Below are positions 10,911-23,458 of a stretch of 64,000 bases of DNA, in pieces (the stretch's first letter is position 1; each line of letters begins with the position of its first letter). The notes beneath the pieces were generated by a model. The model had not been told where the DNA came from. It saw nothing but the letters and a program-made list of their open reading frames with translations, and ran no database searches. The DNA comes from Entrophospora sp. SA101 (Eukaryota > Glomeromycota > Glomeromycetes > Entrophosporales > Entrophosporaceae). The stretch is from contig CAUDNR010001068.1 of assembly GCA_958430865.1 (NCBI GenBank), forward strand, positions 1 to 64,000. Reading direction: 5' to 3'. Made by a program: the position numbers and the translations under genes.

Positions 10911-11870
10911 TTGCTTAGCCATTTGTACTTTAGTATCATTGACATAATTAAAGCTTCAATCACTTACTCCAGGACGTTATTCAAAAATATCTGGTCTGAC
11001 TTAATTATCAAGTTGGAAAAGGCTTTAATGGAACCTGTAGCAAACAAACAAACACTCATAGGGGACTATGTGAGTTCATTATTGGAAGACATATTAAGAT
11101 CATTATATAATTGGAAGAGATCATCATCTGGTCAGAATGAAGGCATATTTATTTGCTCACTTTTGATTCTATCTTTTCAAAAACCAGATTACATTGGATA
11201 GGCTATCAAATTTGAAAAAAAGAAGATATGTGAATCCTTGAGAACCAATGGAAGAAGAAGCCATTGAAGTTTGTTGAAATTTTGCAAGTATTTGTCAACC
11301 TTAGAAATTTCTTTGAGTTATTATATGACTATCATAATGGTTGTTAACATTTGAAATAGTAAAAATCAACTGAGAGATAACCAACTAGGATTAGGCAGAG
11401 GTCAAACCAAATACTACTATGTATATAATTAATTTTATCTCAATCATATTTCGGGCTCTTTTCAAAGAGCAATCTTGATTTAATTTAAGATGGTAATTTC
11501 ACATTATATCATTACTTTTTTAACTATTAAATCTATTTGATTTATGATTTTAATAGGGGAGAAGCCTCATCAATTTTAAAAAATGAATCATTGTTTGAAG
11601 ATGATTGCCAGAGCCCTGGGAACAAAATTGACATCATAATTGATATGTTAGTAGTTCCATTAGAAATCTCAATCATTGAGGTATCGGGATCTCCTTTGGA
11701 TCCAGATCACACTCACTATGTTAGAGGTTGAAAAAATAGCAAAAATAATGTTGAATTATATCAAGGAGTATCCTGGTAATCTTGACAAACTAAGAGGGAT
11801 AAAGTTATATGCAGCACAAATATATAGTAAGATTTGCAACTTGTAAAAATTTATCAAGCCCATCTTTTTC
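10911..11870 (+). pseudogene. Decayed gene of an unidentified family
   Basis: Three coding-like blocks lie in line: 10911-11201 (…EKALMEPVANKQTLIGDYVS…), 11537-11731 (KIDIIIDMLVVPLEISIIEV, then SGSPLDPDHTHYV) and, after a frameshift at about 11730, EKIAKIMLNYIKEYPGNLDK and LRGIKLYAAQIYSKI to about 11840. The EVSG…DH.HYV…KIAK pattern resembles a repeated hypothetical protein family I associate with Rhizophagus genomes, but that is memory, not proof. Stops and frame changes show that it is not functional as it stands. Confidence 0.4.
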
Positions 11871-12347
11871 AGAATACTAAAATAATTGATTTTATTTCCT
11901 ATTATATATAGATAACAAATTTCATGTATATTCATTAGACATGCCTTTTCATGTGATATACTATTACAAATTACAAATGCACAACAAATATAAGAACATT
12001 ATCACGTGAATTACACAAAAATTAAGATAAGTAAATTTTTTGAATTTTATTAAATCACAGGTTGTGTTTTCTACCATTAACAAATATTATTTCACTATCA
12101 CATCTAATAATTATTGGCATAAATAAGCATATTCGAAAAGTGATAAAATCAGACATCTAATTTACAAAATAATTGGTTCTTTTGTTTCTTTTCCTTTACT
12201 TTCATACACTGCTTTATTTATTATTAGAATAAATATTAAAATATAAAAAATTAAATCTATTAATTATTAAGCAAAATAATTTTCATAAAATATAGTGCAC
12301 AAAAAAAGTTTTTGGAATAAAATGTTTTCCAAATAAACAATTTCTTT
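11871..12347. other. Intergenic, nothing recognised
   Basis: AT-rich sequence with no supported gene or repeat. Confidence 0.4.
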
Positions 12348-12599
12348 TTGATTGATCAACATCATAAAACTGTAACTACTTTATGGGAAAATGGAATTCA
12401 CGATGCCTGTATTTTACATGAATTAACTTCTATTCCGCTTTCTATAATATACAATCATACTAAAAATCTTAGTAATGGGATTTCTTTAGATCCTGAGAAA
12501 TGCTCTGGGAGACCCAGAAATAAATTTTCTACATCCACCGAACTTGCAAATATTTTAAATAAATATCATTCTAATCTCAATATTAGTGGTTGTACATAA
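12348..12599 (+). pseudogene. Truncated Tc1-like transposase N-terminus (HTH region)
   Basis: The 83-codon frame has the layout of the DNA-binding half of a Tc1 transposase: a first helix-turn-helix (TVTTLWENGIHDACILHELT then SIIYNHTKNL), a linker with CSGRPR matching the GRPRK-type hook, and the start of a second helix (STSTELANILNKYHSNL). It stops before any DDE residue. It is related in layout, but not identical, to the transposase at 43408. A 42-bp tandem repeat follows directly. Confidence 0.55.
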
Positions 12600-12638
12600 G
12601 GCTCTGAACAGATCATATCAAAACCAGATCAAATTAGA

Positions 12639-12716
12639 TCCTATTAAATTTCAATCTGGTTTGAACCAGATCAGATCAGATCCTATTAAATTTCAATCTG
12701 GTTTGAACCAGATCAG
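12639..12716. repeat. Two-copy 42-bp tandem repeat
   Basis: The unit containing CCTATTAAATTTCAATCTGG then TTTGAACCAGATCAG occurs at 12639 and again at 12681, identical over about 36 bp. The surrounding sequence is rich in GATCA steps. It may be a satellite-like tail of the transposase relic. Confidence 0.7.
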
Positions 12717-12867
12717 TTCAGTTCAGTTCAAAGCTAGACCAGATCAGATCTTGATGATAATTACCCTAAAAAGATTATTTGCTCCGCTAAAAAAAACTAT
12801 TTTACTATTCATCAACCCGTCAAACCAATGGCTCCACCTCAAAACCAATGGGTTTTTGCTAGTATAA

Positions 12868-13099
12868 AGTATTCATAACGTTATGATCATACCGTACTGG
12901 ATTTTGGGGTTCAAACAAAATCAGCGCATATGCAATGCTGGTAATCAAATAACTGCAAAAAGGACTAGATTAAGTTCTGAAATTGTTGACCAAATTTTAT
13001 TTTTAAAAAGAAATGATTTTTATTGTAAATAAAAAATTAAATTTATGAAAATTTTATAATAGTTATTTTACTTTAACTAAATATGGCAATGGTAATTTT
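12868..13099. other. Spacer with a segment duplicated near 14.7 kb
   Basis: TTTACTTTAACTAAATATGG at about 13067-13086 recurs at about 14700-14720, and both are preceded by AGAAATGATTTT. The two copies lie about 1.64 kb apart and flank the material between, suggesting duplication or insertion. Confidence 0.4.
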
Positions 13100-13945
13100 G
13101 TAACCGGTTAAAAACAAGCTATAACTGGTCAACCGTTTTAACCACGGTTAACCGGTTAAAACGGTTAAACAGTGCCAACGTCAATATTGTATCAGTACAT
13201 TCAATAAAAAGATGAAGGAATTTGCTGAATTTAAAGTGCTATTATCTCCATCCAAAATATAGAGGTAATAAAGGTTTTAGTATTATAAATATTTTTATTA
13301 TTTGAATTTTAATATTTTAACCTAAAATTGTTAAATAATAAACTGCCCTGTTAATAATTACTGGGTGAAACTATTAAATTCATTACCAGTATAACTCGAA
13401 AGATGGAATTTACCAATAAATGAATTAATGAACTTTATACTCAGTTCAGGCAATATATATTGACGCTGATGTTGAGACGTTGGCGGCGAGAGGTTCATGT
13501 TGTAATTCTCGCGACGAAATACCATCATGATGGCCTTTAAAAGATACCGAATAAAGAACCTTTAGATACACCACTCGCTCGGTTGATATGATTTGATGAA
13601 GTTGATTATCTTCAAAATATTGCAATTAAAATCTTTTCTCTTTATTCTCATAATGTCAGTTGCAAAAGATTTTTTTCCCATATTTAGCCAACAGCAAAGT
13701 GGGTTAAATACTCAGTTGGTAGAAAACGTGGGTAAATCCACTCGTACTTTGTTTAAAATGCTAAAAAATTTTTGTCATGTTGGAACAGATTTATCAGAAG
13801 AAAAGTGAATAATATGAAGAATTTGATTTAACAATTTTAGAACTTGCCAATTCAATTCTATAGTAGTAGATTAGAGATTGGGCACCGTTAACCGTTTAAC
13901 CGGTTAAAATTTTGTTTTAACCGGTTTTGATAGGTTTTTTGCAGA
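13100..13945. repeat. Blocks of TTAACCGGTTAA-type palindromes in inverted arrangement
   Basis: Two blocks (about 13100-13175 and 13880-13940) are built from the palindrome TTAACCGGTT and variants, ending in CAGTGCC on one side and starting GGGCACCG on the other, so they are inverted to each other. The interior includes a 71-codon frame (13593-13808) beginning near MSVAKDFFPIFSQQQSG that I cannot assign. A non-autonomous TIR element is the likeliest reading. Confidence 0.4.
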
Positions 13946-15117
13946 CGTTACATGAAAATCGGGTAAAGACTTTTAATGGTGGTGACTATTTTGGGTATAA
14001 CAGGAAATTTTTATATCCAAAATCAGATAAAGCAATTTTTATGTCATATTAATATGAAATTACGGGTAAATATGCACCGTGTTATTTAATTTTTTTTTCC
14101 TTAATATGAAACTTGTAAATTTTAAAATTTCCCATCGATCTTTTTTTTTTTTGGATAAGAAAAAATTAATTAATTGTTAGTAATTAGTATATATATTGAT
14201 AGTGCAGGACATCTATAACTGTCAAGGATTATCACATGACTTTAAAAGTTTATAACTCCTTATAAAAAGAAAAAAATAAACCGATAGAATTAAAGCTAGA
14301 GACCCAAGCTTCATTTCCGTCGATTTACTTTTTCATTTTATTAGAAAGCTTTGAGTTATAAGGTTTCAAAGTTAGAACATTTATATGTGTCTATATAATA
14401 ATAATAATAATAAATTGTAAAATTTCGGAATCATCTTTTGTGTTGGTGACCCGGCTTAAAAAATCCCGTGATACAGAAAATCCTTCCAATAAAAGAAATA
14501 TGATTTATTTAAATTTTTTTTTAAATTTCGGGACTGACGCATTTTATAGTATTAATAGAATAATTAAGAAAAAAGTCATTATTAACTATTATGTAAATTT
14601 AATTAAAATAAATAAATATATTCATACTCCATTTAATATGATTTAGACAATTAATAAATCAACTGCAATTAAGTACTAAAAGAAATGATTTTAGTAATTT
14701 TTTTACTTTAACTAAATATGGCAATGTTCGAACCTTAAGATTTCGCTGATCCAAAACTGTCCTCCATATTACCAACCTCTAAGATATCCATTTGATATAA
14801 AATATTTTTTGAAAATCTTTCTTTTCGAAATATGCGCGAATCAGGTTATAAATAGTAAAAATATGGCTAATGTATGATATAATCAAAAAAGAAAAAAGGT
14901 TTCTTTTCTTTCACAATGAAGATTTTTCATTACTAAAGTCTTCACCCATCGGCAATTTCACCTATAAAAGCAATTAATTACTCAACAGACACCGGGAAAT
15001 TTTTTTTACAGGATTTACACAGATTGTGTTATATAATTATATTATTTTACATATTATGTTTATATTTTAATAATTTATAATTAATATTATTATAATATCT
15101 ATTGTTTATTTCTATTA
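13946..15117. other. Intergenic, short ATA microsatellite only
   Basis: AT-rich, without a supported gene. A short (ATA)n tract lies at about 14394-14413. The open frame at 14440-14646 is low complexity and not supported. Confidence 0.35.
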
Positions 15118-15985
15118 GTCGCGTGTCAATAATTCCTTTAACTATAGTAATAGATCTATTTTTGAAGAAGAAGAATGAGGGTTCCTTAGCAAAAACCGGT
15201 TCCGAGGTCCTCTGACCAAATTTAAGTCTCTTACATAATATTAATCTATAAGCTATAAGCTATACACATGTAAACTCGATAAGTCGGATGCTTGTTTAAA
15301 GTGCTCGATAATACATGTGTAATTGGTGAAAACATTAGACCCGTTTACTTAGTACAATAATGAAATACAAGGCTTGAAGTATTTACTTTATATATAAAAA
15401 ACATATGCGCAACATATTTGCAGAGATCGTCATCCAAAAATTTATAATGTTAACTAGAGAACCCCAAATATTGATACAATGTTATTATTATATACAATAA
15501 GAATTATCATTAGTAGTATGCGTAACGATGATTCGTTTAACCGTAGATCTATTTTTTTGAAGAAAGACAAATATTGACACAATGTTATTGTTAATAGTAC
15601 GCGTAACAATATTTCGTTTAACCATAAATCTATTTTTTTGGAAGATAAATATTGACACAGTATTATTTATATACAATAAGAATTATCATTAATAGTCGTA
15701 TCATTCATTCATGTTGGTTTTTCTTTGATGTCGCGTAACAATGATTCGTTTAATTTTTTGAAAAAGACAAATTTGTCATTAATGGGTAATGATCCATTCA
15801 TTACCTATTACCACTAGGTGTTTTTTTTTCTTTGATGGTCGCGTAACAATAATTTGTCGTTTAACCGTAGGAAGAAAACAAATATTAATATGCAATAGGA
15901 GTATGATGGTATTACCTATTACCATTCACATAACAATAATTTAACCATGTATTCATTTTTGAAGAAAGACATGTGTTATTTTAAT
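15118..15985. repeat. Degenerate tandem array, GCGTAACAAT units
   Basis: The motif GCGTAACAATnATTCGTTTA followed by an ACCGTAGATCTATTTTTTTG-like and GAAGAAAGACAAAT-like segment recurs, with decay, at about 15121, 15520, 15601, 15733, 15841 and 15931. Spacing varies from 80 to 130 bp apart from the first, more distant unit. The CG-containing core is conserved while spacers vary, so the core may be a binding site or simply an old satellite. Confidence 0.55.
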
Positions 15986-16049
15986 AAAATTCTTTTTTTT
16001 TTAATACATAATAGGTATAAATAAAATAAAATGAACAATTCTAACGGTA

Positions 16050-16270
16050 GGGAGAGACTCAATATGGTATAACTTTTGCAGAACGTATGGTATGGTATGG
16101 TATAGCCCATATTTTTCCATATCAAGTCACACAAAATTTTATTCTAAATCCTTTTTTGGTGGGGTGAAGGGAAGTATGTTAGATTTAAGCATTGGTATAC
16201 AATCATTTTATTACACTTATACAATACCATACCGTACGTTTTGCAAGAGTTATACCATACTGAATGTCCC
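16050..16270. mobile_element. 221-bp MITE with long inverted ends and TA flanks
   Basis: Left GGGAGAGACTCAATATGGTA… and right …TACCATACTGAATGTCCC are imperfect inverted repeats about 50 bp long, bordered by TA (16048-16049 and 16271-16272). Both arms contain a (GGTAT)n-like run (ATGGTATGGTATGGTATAG on the left). No coding content. Confidence 0.6.
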
Positions 16271-16272
16271 TA

Positions 16273-16730
16273 TACTCCAATTCTAAAATCGAATATCATT
16301 TCTTAATTAGGATAAATTTTGCGGTGATCCTATTTTATAATATCATGTGACTTTCGAGTGGTTGAAAATATTTGATCTATATTTTATCATATTTTTGTTT
16401 GTTTACCAAAGTTTTTGTATTCGTATTCAAAAATGAATCGATAAATAATTGGTAACTAAATTGTCATACAAATAACATAGCATACATATGATTTCAATTG
16501 TTTTTTTTTTTTCAAAAAAAAAAAAAACCTTCTGCTTTAAGAAATAATAAATATTACAATCTTCAATTCATATTCAGCCCAATTTTGAAAGTGTAATAAT
16601 CTTCATTTTTCATTTTTTTTTGGGTAAATTTGTATTTAACATTTTACTTTCCTTCAGTTATCATTCATCTATCGACCCAAAAATATATTTTATTTATTTA
16701 TTCTTCAGTTTTATTTTTTCTAAAAAAAAA
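16273..16730. other. 5' flank of the DOCK gene
   Basis: AT-rich with poly-T/poly-A runs at about 16500-16530 and 16610-16620. Probably promoter and 5' UTR; no specific element is supported. Confidence 0.35.
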
Positions 16731-19700
16731 ATGCCAATAATTACAACAAGCACATCCGCTGTTTCTGCTTGGACGCCTTTGACACAATTTGCTTATGGAT
16801 TTGCTATTTATCCTTTTACTCCTGGTGCGCAAAACAATTCTTCGTCAGATTCTATAAAAGATGCTCAAAGCATAAATGAATCAGTACCGATAGTTAATAA
16901 TAATAATAACAATAGTGATAATAATAATAACAAAAATAAAAATGAATCAGATGTTAATAAAAAGGTCGATGGTGTTGTTGATTTAAAATCTAATGAAAAA
17001 AATGATTTAATTTCTAAAAAAGATAATAAAATTGATTCTGATTCAAATTCAAATCATAAATTAGTAGATCATGATTCTCAACCTGACAATGAAAAGGTTT
17101 TAGATGAATCAGGGAATCATGAAAATAATATAAAAAAAGATAATGATGGTATTAGTAGTACTAGTGACAAAATTATTATTAATGCAAATAATAATGTCAT
17201 TTCTTCGGATTCAGCATCAATATCTTCAAAATCATATATAAGAAATTCACATGTAATATCATATCAAGTTGCACTTGAAGTTGGCGATGAAGTTTATGTT
17301 TTTGAAGAACAAGGTGCTTGGTATCGTGGTTATGTTGTCTCTAAATCATGTCAGACTGGAGAACCTCAGGTGTTTGTTGGAATTTTCCCAAAAAATCATG
17401 TATATATAAAAGAATATCTTGATGATGTCAAATTACAAGTTAACGAATCAACAAAATCTTTTAATGATGCTGCTTCACTTGATTCTACTACTCGTAATGA
17501 AAATGAAAAACCTGCTTCTATTAATGACAATGATGATAATGACAGGCCTCCTCCACCACTACCTTCACTTGAATGTGGTGATGATACAATAAGTGGAAAG
17601 AATGAACCTTTGATAGATGAAATTTCAAGCGCAGTCAGAGAATGGTGTAGTCTTTTACCTACTTATTTGGAAGAAAGAAGATACTCCATGTTTAGAACTG
17701 TTAAAGATCAAATAAATGATTTATTACAGGGTCGAAGGCAACTACTTGCTCAAACTTTATCTCAAGATGAACTGAGCAAGCTACGTAAAGAGCTTATCAA
17801 TAAACTTGTTTCTGGTAACATAATTCAAGATTTAGATATTATTGTCAGGCATCCCGAAAAAGGTTTTCTTGCTGATGAAACAAATGTATCAGCTATTCGT
17901 CTATATCAATTGCAAGGTCATTTATCAATTCTCAATGCAGAAAAATTAAAACATGATTCATCGTTACCTTTCAATAGCCCTACTATTTTAAATTCACCAT
18001 CAATAACATCACCGTCACTCCCCGCTATTTTACTGCAAAATAATTCCTCCTCTTACACAACAATACCAACAATTGCCACTAATGATAGTGTTAGTCACGC
18101 ACCAAAGTTTTACCATGTGTTTTTGGATTTAAAAGCTTGGGTTGCTTCAATTTCTGCTTTTGGTGAATACACTGAATTATATTTTTCTTTGTACACGAAA
18201 ACAGATTCAAGATTTATTACAGAAGAATATTGTATTATACTTAATCATAATGGTGTACCAAAGGATGAATCAAAAATTCAAAAAATCAGAACATTGTTTA
18301 CTGATCTTTCTCCTCATGACATTCAAGATCAAGTTTTTCTTATTTGTAGGATCATTCGTACAGGAAGCATGAAAATGGAAAACAAAGATAAAGACTTTTC
18401 AAAAGACAGCAACTCTGTAAAATCATCATCATCATCCTTTTCTTCGCAAAATAATTCCAATGGCAATAATAGTACCAATATAAGATTATCTCCACAAACT
18501 TTTCGTAGACCCTTTGGCTGTGCTATACTTGATATAACTCATTTGATCCAAGGAAAAGAAAAAGAATCTATGAGTGAACACGTAATGCAAATCTATGTGC
18601 CAACTCAAGGATCTACTTTCGCTATTTTGCATGAAGACATTATTTATAACCGTGTTAAAGAGTTTGAAAAATCTCCAAGAGCAGAGATGATCAGTGTATC
18701 AATTCGTTCATTTTATGGTGAAGCTACAACAATCATCAAGGAAAATACTGCTCTACTTCAAGATATCACTATTACATCTCGTCTTGGATTTGCTGATGTG
18801 GTATTTCCAGGTGATGTAAGGAACGAAATTTATCTTAAACTTTGGTCTGGTGATTTCACACAAGGTAGAACCACAACTGCTAGAAATATTCAAGTAACGG
18901 CAGAAGTTAGATTAAGTTCTGGCGAAGTTTTAAAAAATGCCATCTCTCAAGGATCTGGTGAACCACCTGTAACACAGTTTGAGTCAATTGTTTTCTATCA
19001 TTCAAACAATCCAACTTGGGGTGAATTTATAAAATTGACAATTCCATCTGCTTTATTTGAGCAAGCTCATGTTTTTTTAACTTTTAAACATAGAACAACA
19101 AAAGATAAAAAAGAAGATAAATTTTTTGCTTTTGGGTACTTGCCACTATTTCCTGAGAAAAGAGCTTTCATTAGTGATGGAAAACATACTTTGACTTTAT
19201 ACAAATATGATAAGCAACTAATAAATCCTCCATCTTATTTAAGTGTGCCCTGGTCATCACTAGCCACAATAGTTGATACAGCCTCTGTACATCTCACAAA
19301 TAATTCTCAAATGTCGTTACATAAATTGATCTCCCCATTAAAAGATACAGCTGTAATTTGGACTTATTTATGTTCTACAAAATATACACAGAATGAAGTA
19401 TTACTCAAGCTATTAAATTGGGAAAAACAATTATTATCAAATGAAAATGAGTTGAAGTCAGTTTTAAAAAAATTTACTTTTGTTAGTGAGGTGGAAATTG
19501 TTAAATTTCTTCAAGATATTTTTGATGCATTATTTGGTATTTTGGTATCAGCAAGGAACCAACAAGGAGAACTAGATGATTTGATATTTAATGCATTAGT
19601 AACTATTCTTGGAATAGTTTCTGACAGAAGATTTATGAATTTTAAGCCTGTACTTGATGTATATATTGAAAACCATTTTTCCTGCGCTGCTGCTTCATCT

Positions 19701-22700
19701 CATTTCATCAGATCAATGAACCATTTAGTCTCTAATCCAACCGGTGTAGAAACTGCAAAAAATCTACGTTCTGCTATCAAAGTTTGGCAATACATTTTCA
19801 AATTTATCATGAGATCCAGGGAACTGCAAAGAACAAAAGAAACAGATATGGGTCTGTCAGGAAATTATGTTGAAGAACAATTTAAAACTGATCTTTTCTC
19901 TTTATTTAAAAGTATAGACAAATTAATGTCAATTACCACACCACAATCAATAATTGGTACTCAGGCATTAGCCTTGCAACATTTTGGTTCTATTTTCACT
20001 GACCTTGGCAAATGTTTCTCATCTGATGACCTAATATTGATTGCAATACGATTTACTGAATCGGTTCGGTTGCCTAAAGGTAAACTTTTAGCTTATAAAC
20101 TTTTGGTGATTCTACAATTTTGTCGCGGTCCATTATTTGAAAATCCCGAGTCTAGAGCAACCCTAATACCTAGAGTGGTTGAATGGCTTTCTGATCATAT
20201 GGGTAGATGGGAAGTTACAAATAAACAAACTAATGATTACGAAGCTGCGAGATTACAATGGCAAGATGGTATTAGGCTGTGTGTGTCTATTTTGGCAGTT
20301 ATGTTGGAAATCCTACAGAATTCAATTGAAAAGGCTTCAAATGACAAAGAATCAACTAAAAGAGAAATTGAAAATGTGATGGTGCTTCTTCCATTGTTGA
20401 TGAAACTCTGTGAATCTTATCGAGAATTACATATTACTTCTTTTGATGAACATGAAAGTTTACATCATGAGCAAAATCCCTTGTCTTCTTCAAATTTAAC
20501 AAATAATTCAGGAACACCATCAACCATAAATTCATATAGATACTCAAAAGATTTTCCCTTTTTCCAATCGTCAAATAAAATGTCTAGTGGTTTGGGTGAA
20601 ATAGCAACAGTTTTATTACAAATAATATATTTAGTATCACAAAAAAACATGAAAGAGCATCTTCTATCAACTTATTATAGAGAAGGTCATGATTCTACAG
20701 CAGAATTTCTGATTATTCTGTTCCAAGTCGCACGATCAGTACTAATAAATGATGCATTTCCAAAATCATGGTTAAATATGAATATGATAGCTCATAAAAC
20801 CTTTTTAAAAGTCCTTGAACCAATATCAATAATGATGGAAAAAAATTATATACCAGATAAAGAAGCACCAAATTCATTTAATGAAGAACTTTGGAGAGAA
20901 TATTTCAATTGTCTTTTATGTCTGCTTACCAGTAGACATCTAGTGATTGAAGATTTCACGCCACAAAAACGTCGTGCAATATGGAGGTTGGCAGGTGATA
21001 TTCGTGGACAAGGAGCAAAATTATTATCAACATTATGGAATGCTATTGGATGGGAACAGGGTAAAGAAGGGAAAATGGGTGGTTATCAAGTTCGATTCAT
21101 AAACACATTATTAGGTCCAATGTTAGAATTGTGTCTGTCTCATCATGATGAGTTGCGTTCTGCTGCCACCACTGTTTTATTCAGCATGATAGTAACACAA
21201 TATATGCTAGAAAAAGATTTGAAACAAATTGAATCAGACATTATTGATATATTTGATAGACTTTTCATGTCTGAAACTAAAGGTGACGAAATGTCTTGCT
21301 CATATTTTATTGCACAATTGAAAGGATTATTTGAAGAATCTTTGGTCGATATGGATTTAAGAGACGCAATGATAAAGTTCTTGGATTCTTTGAATGAATT
21401 TTTAGAACTTTTACTTGGCGTTCGTGAATTACCCGAGGGTGAAGAATTCCAGGATGATCGAATTATGTGTACACTCAAACTTATGAAATTCATAAAAACT
21501 ATTGAAAGGAATCAGATTTATATCAAATATGTGCATCAGCTTGTTCAAATGCAAATCAACAGTCATAATTTTGTTGAGGCAGCATTAACACTAAAATTAC
21601 ATTCAGATTTATACAATTGGGATCCAAATATTGAAGTGGAAGCATTACCTGAATTAAATTTCCCTAAACAATCAGCTTTTGATAGAAAGGAAAGATTATA
21701 TATTCAAATATTGGGTTATTTTGTTAAGGGAAAGGCTTGGGAATATGGTATAGAAATATGCAAAGAGCTGGCCAAACAATTTGAGTGTACCACATTTGAA
21801 TATCAACGTTTAAGCAATATACTTAAACAACAAGCTGTACTTCATGAGAACATTATAATGAAGGAACGCTATTTCAGTGAGTACTTCAGAGTTGGATTTT
21901 ATGGTAGAGGATTTCCAGCTAGTTTACAAAATCGACAATTTATTTATCGTGGTTTTGAATGGGAAAAGATTGGTGCATTTTGCGAACGTATGCAGAACAA
22001 ACACACACAAGCTCAACTACTTAAATCAAATAGCCCTCCAACTGATGACATTCTTCATGGAGATGGTCAATTCCTTCAGGTGACAGCCGTAAAACCAGAG
22101 CCTAATAAAGATCTCCCTGTATTTAAAGGAGATGTTCCATCATCTATTCGCTCCTATTATGAGTATAATTCTGTAGACACATTTAGTTTCTCCAGACCTG
22201 TGAATAAGAATCCTAATGGCATTAAATCTGGCAATGAATTCTTGGATTTATGGACAGAAAAAACCATTTTAGTTTCTAAAGACCATTTTCCAACTGTTTT
22301 ACGACGATCTGAAGTGATCAAAATGACTGTGTTTGAAGTTTCACCAATTGAAAATGCAGTGACTACAATGAGATCCAAGAATAAAGAATTATTAATTTTA
22401 GAATCTAAATATAGAGCACTTCTTAATTCAAATAATGTGGGAACTGCCAAGGTCAACACTAATCCTTTAACAATGTCACTAAATGGAGCAGTGGATGCAC
22501 CTGTAAATGGTGGTGTGCCCATGTATAAAAAGGCATTTTTTGATCCTGAATTCATATCAACTAATCCTGATAAAGAATCACTAGTAAGAGATTTGAAAGA
22601 ATCAATTGATGAACAAGTTTGTAAAAAATTAATATTTATATATATTTGATTAATAAATCGTTCTTTTATTGAATAATATAATCTCATAATCATCATCACA

Positions 22701-23458
22701 ATTATTATTACAGGTTGAAATTATTTATAGATGTTTGCAAATACACGATTGCTTAGTGTCACATGACATGCGACCATTACACGAGACTCTGTTTAAATGT
22801 AACTAATAATAAGAAGTTTATTATCAATTATATATCTATTCAAATGTTTTTTTGAATAACATAATCTATAACATTTATTTTAGTTTTCCATAAAAATTTT
22901 GCTGAAGAAATTAAAAGATTAACAGAACGTAGAAAAGCAAAAGAAGGCGAAAAATCAAAACAAATAACAACAAATGATCATCAGGTTATATCAACAATTG
23001 TTTCGTCGCAAACTTCACCATTTTTCCTACCGCCATTAAATGTCAATAACCCTAATCGGATTCCATCATTTTACGCAATTTCACAACTAAATGGTGAACA
23101 AATATCACCTACATCACCAATTGGTACATCACCAATTGGTCCATCATCTTCATCATCAATAATTACTAGAGTTGCAGCAGCAAAAGCAAATTTTAATTCA
23201 TCTAGGTTTTCACCAATGCAATCTGGTTATAATAATAATAATAATAATAAAAAGACATCTGAGTCATCAACATCTGATGGTAGCAATGGTATTATTATCA
23301 ATTTACCAGATAGTCCTAATGGGCTTACACTTTCAGATGCTTTAATGATTGAAAAAAGAAAAGTCACACCAGAAAGGAAAAAATCGTTGATATCTGCTGA
23401 GAGAAGAATGACACTCAGAGGATGGTCGTTTAATAGGAATAGAAGTTCAACTAATTAA
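16731..23458 (+). CDS. DOCK-family Rho/Rac guanine nucleotide exchange factor (DOCK180/Dck1-like)
   Basis: Three exons (16731-22616, 22714-22798, 22884-23458) join in phase to give 2181 residues. An N-terminal SH3 fold is split: its start (FAYGFAIYPF) is near residue 20 and its remainder (LEVGDEVYVFEEQGAWYRGY, GIFPKNHVYI) at about 180-225, separated by an Asn/Asp/Ser-rich insert. A C2-like DHR-1 domain (phosphoinositide binding) starts near 660 (RLGFADVVFPGDVRNEIYLK). The catalytic DHR-2 domain spans about 1590-1990, with SPIENAVTTM and LNGAVDAPVNGG; Val1921 sits where the family's nucleotide-sensor valine lies. The tail (ERRKAKEGEKSK…) is basic and then disordered. Family members activate Rac with ELMO partners in actin polarity. 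The ATG at 16731 is chosen because the SH3 follows it; frame upstream lacks ATG. Confidence 0.92.

Noticed and set aside
12586..12867. 93-codon frame with repeated LDPIKFQSGLNQI text
   Set aside because: Produced by the 42-bp tandem repeat; no evidence of a real protein.
15118..15985. CRISPR-like array of spaced repeats
   Set aside because: Repeats are degenerate, spacing is irregular and the organism is eukaryotic.
21143..21493. Minus-strand Ser-rich frame
   Set aside because: Antisense shadow within the DOCK gene.
22157..22699. 180-codon minus-strand frame
   Set aside because: Antisense to the conserved DHR-2 region of the DOCK gene; no family resemblance.
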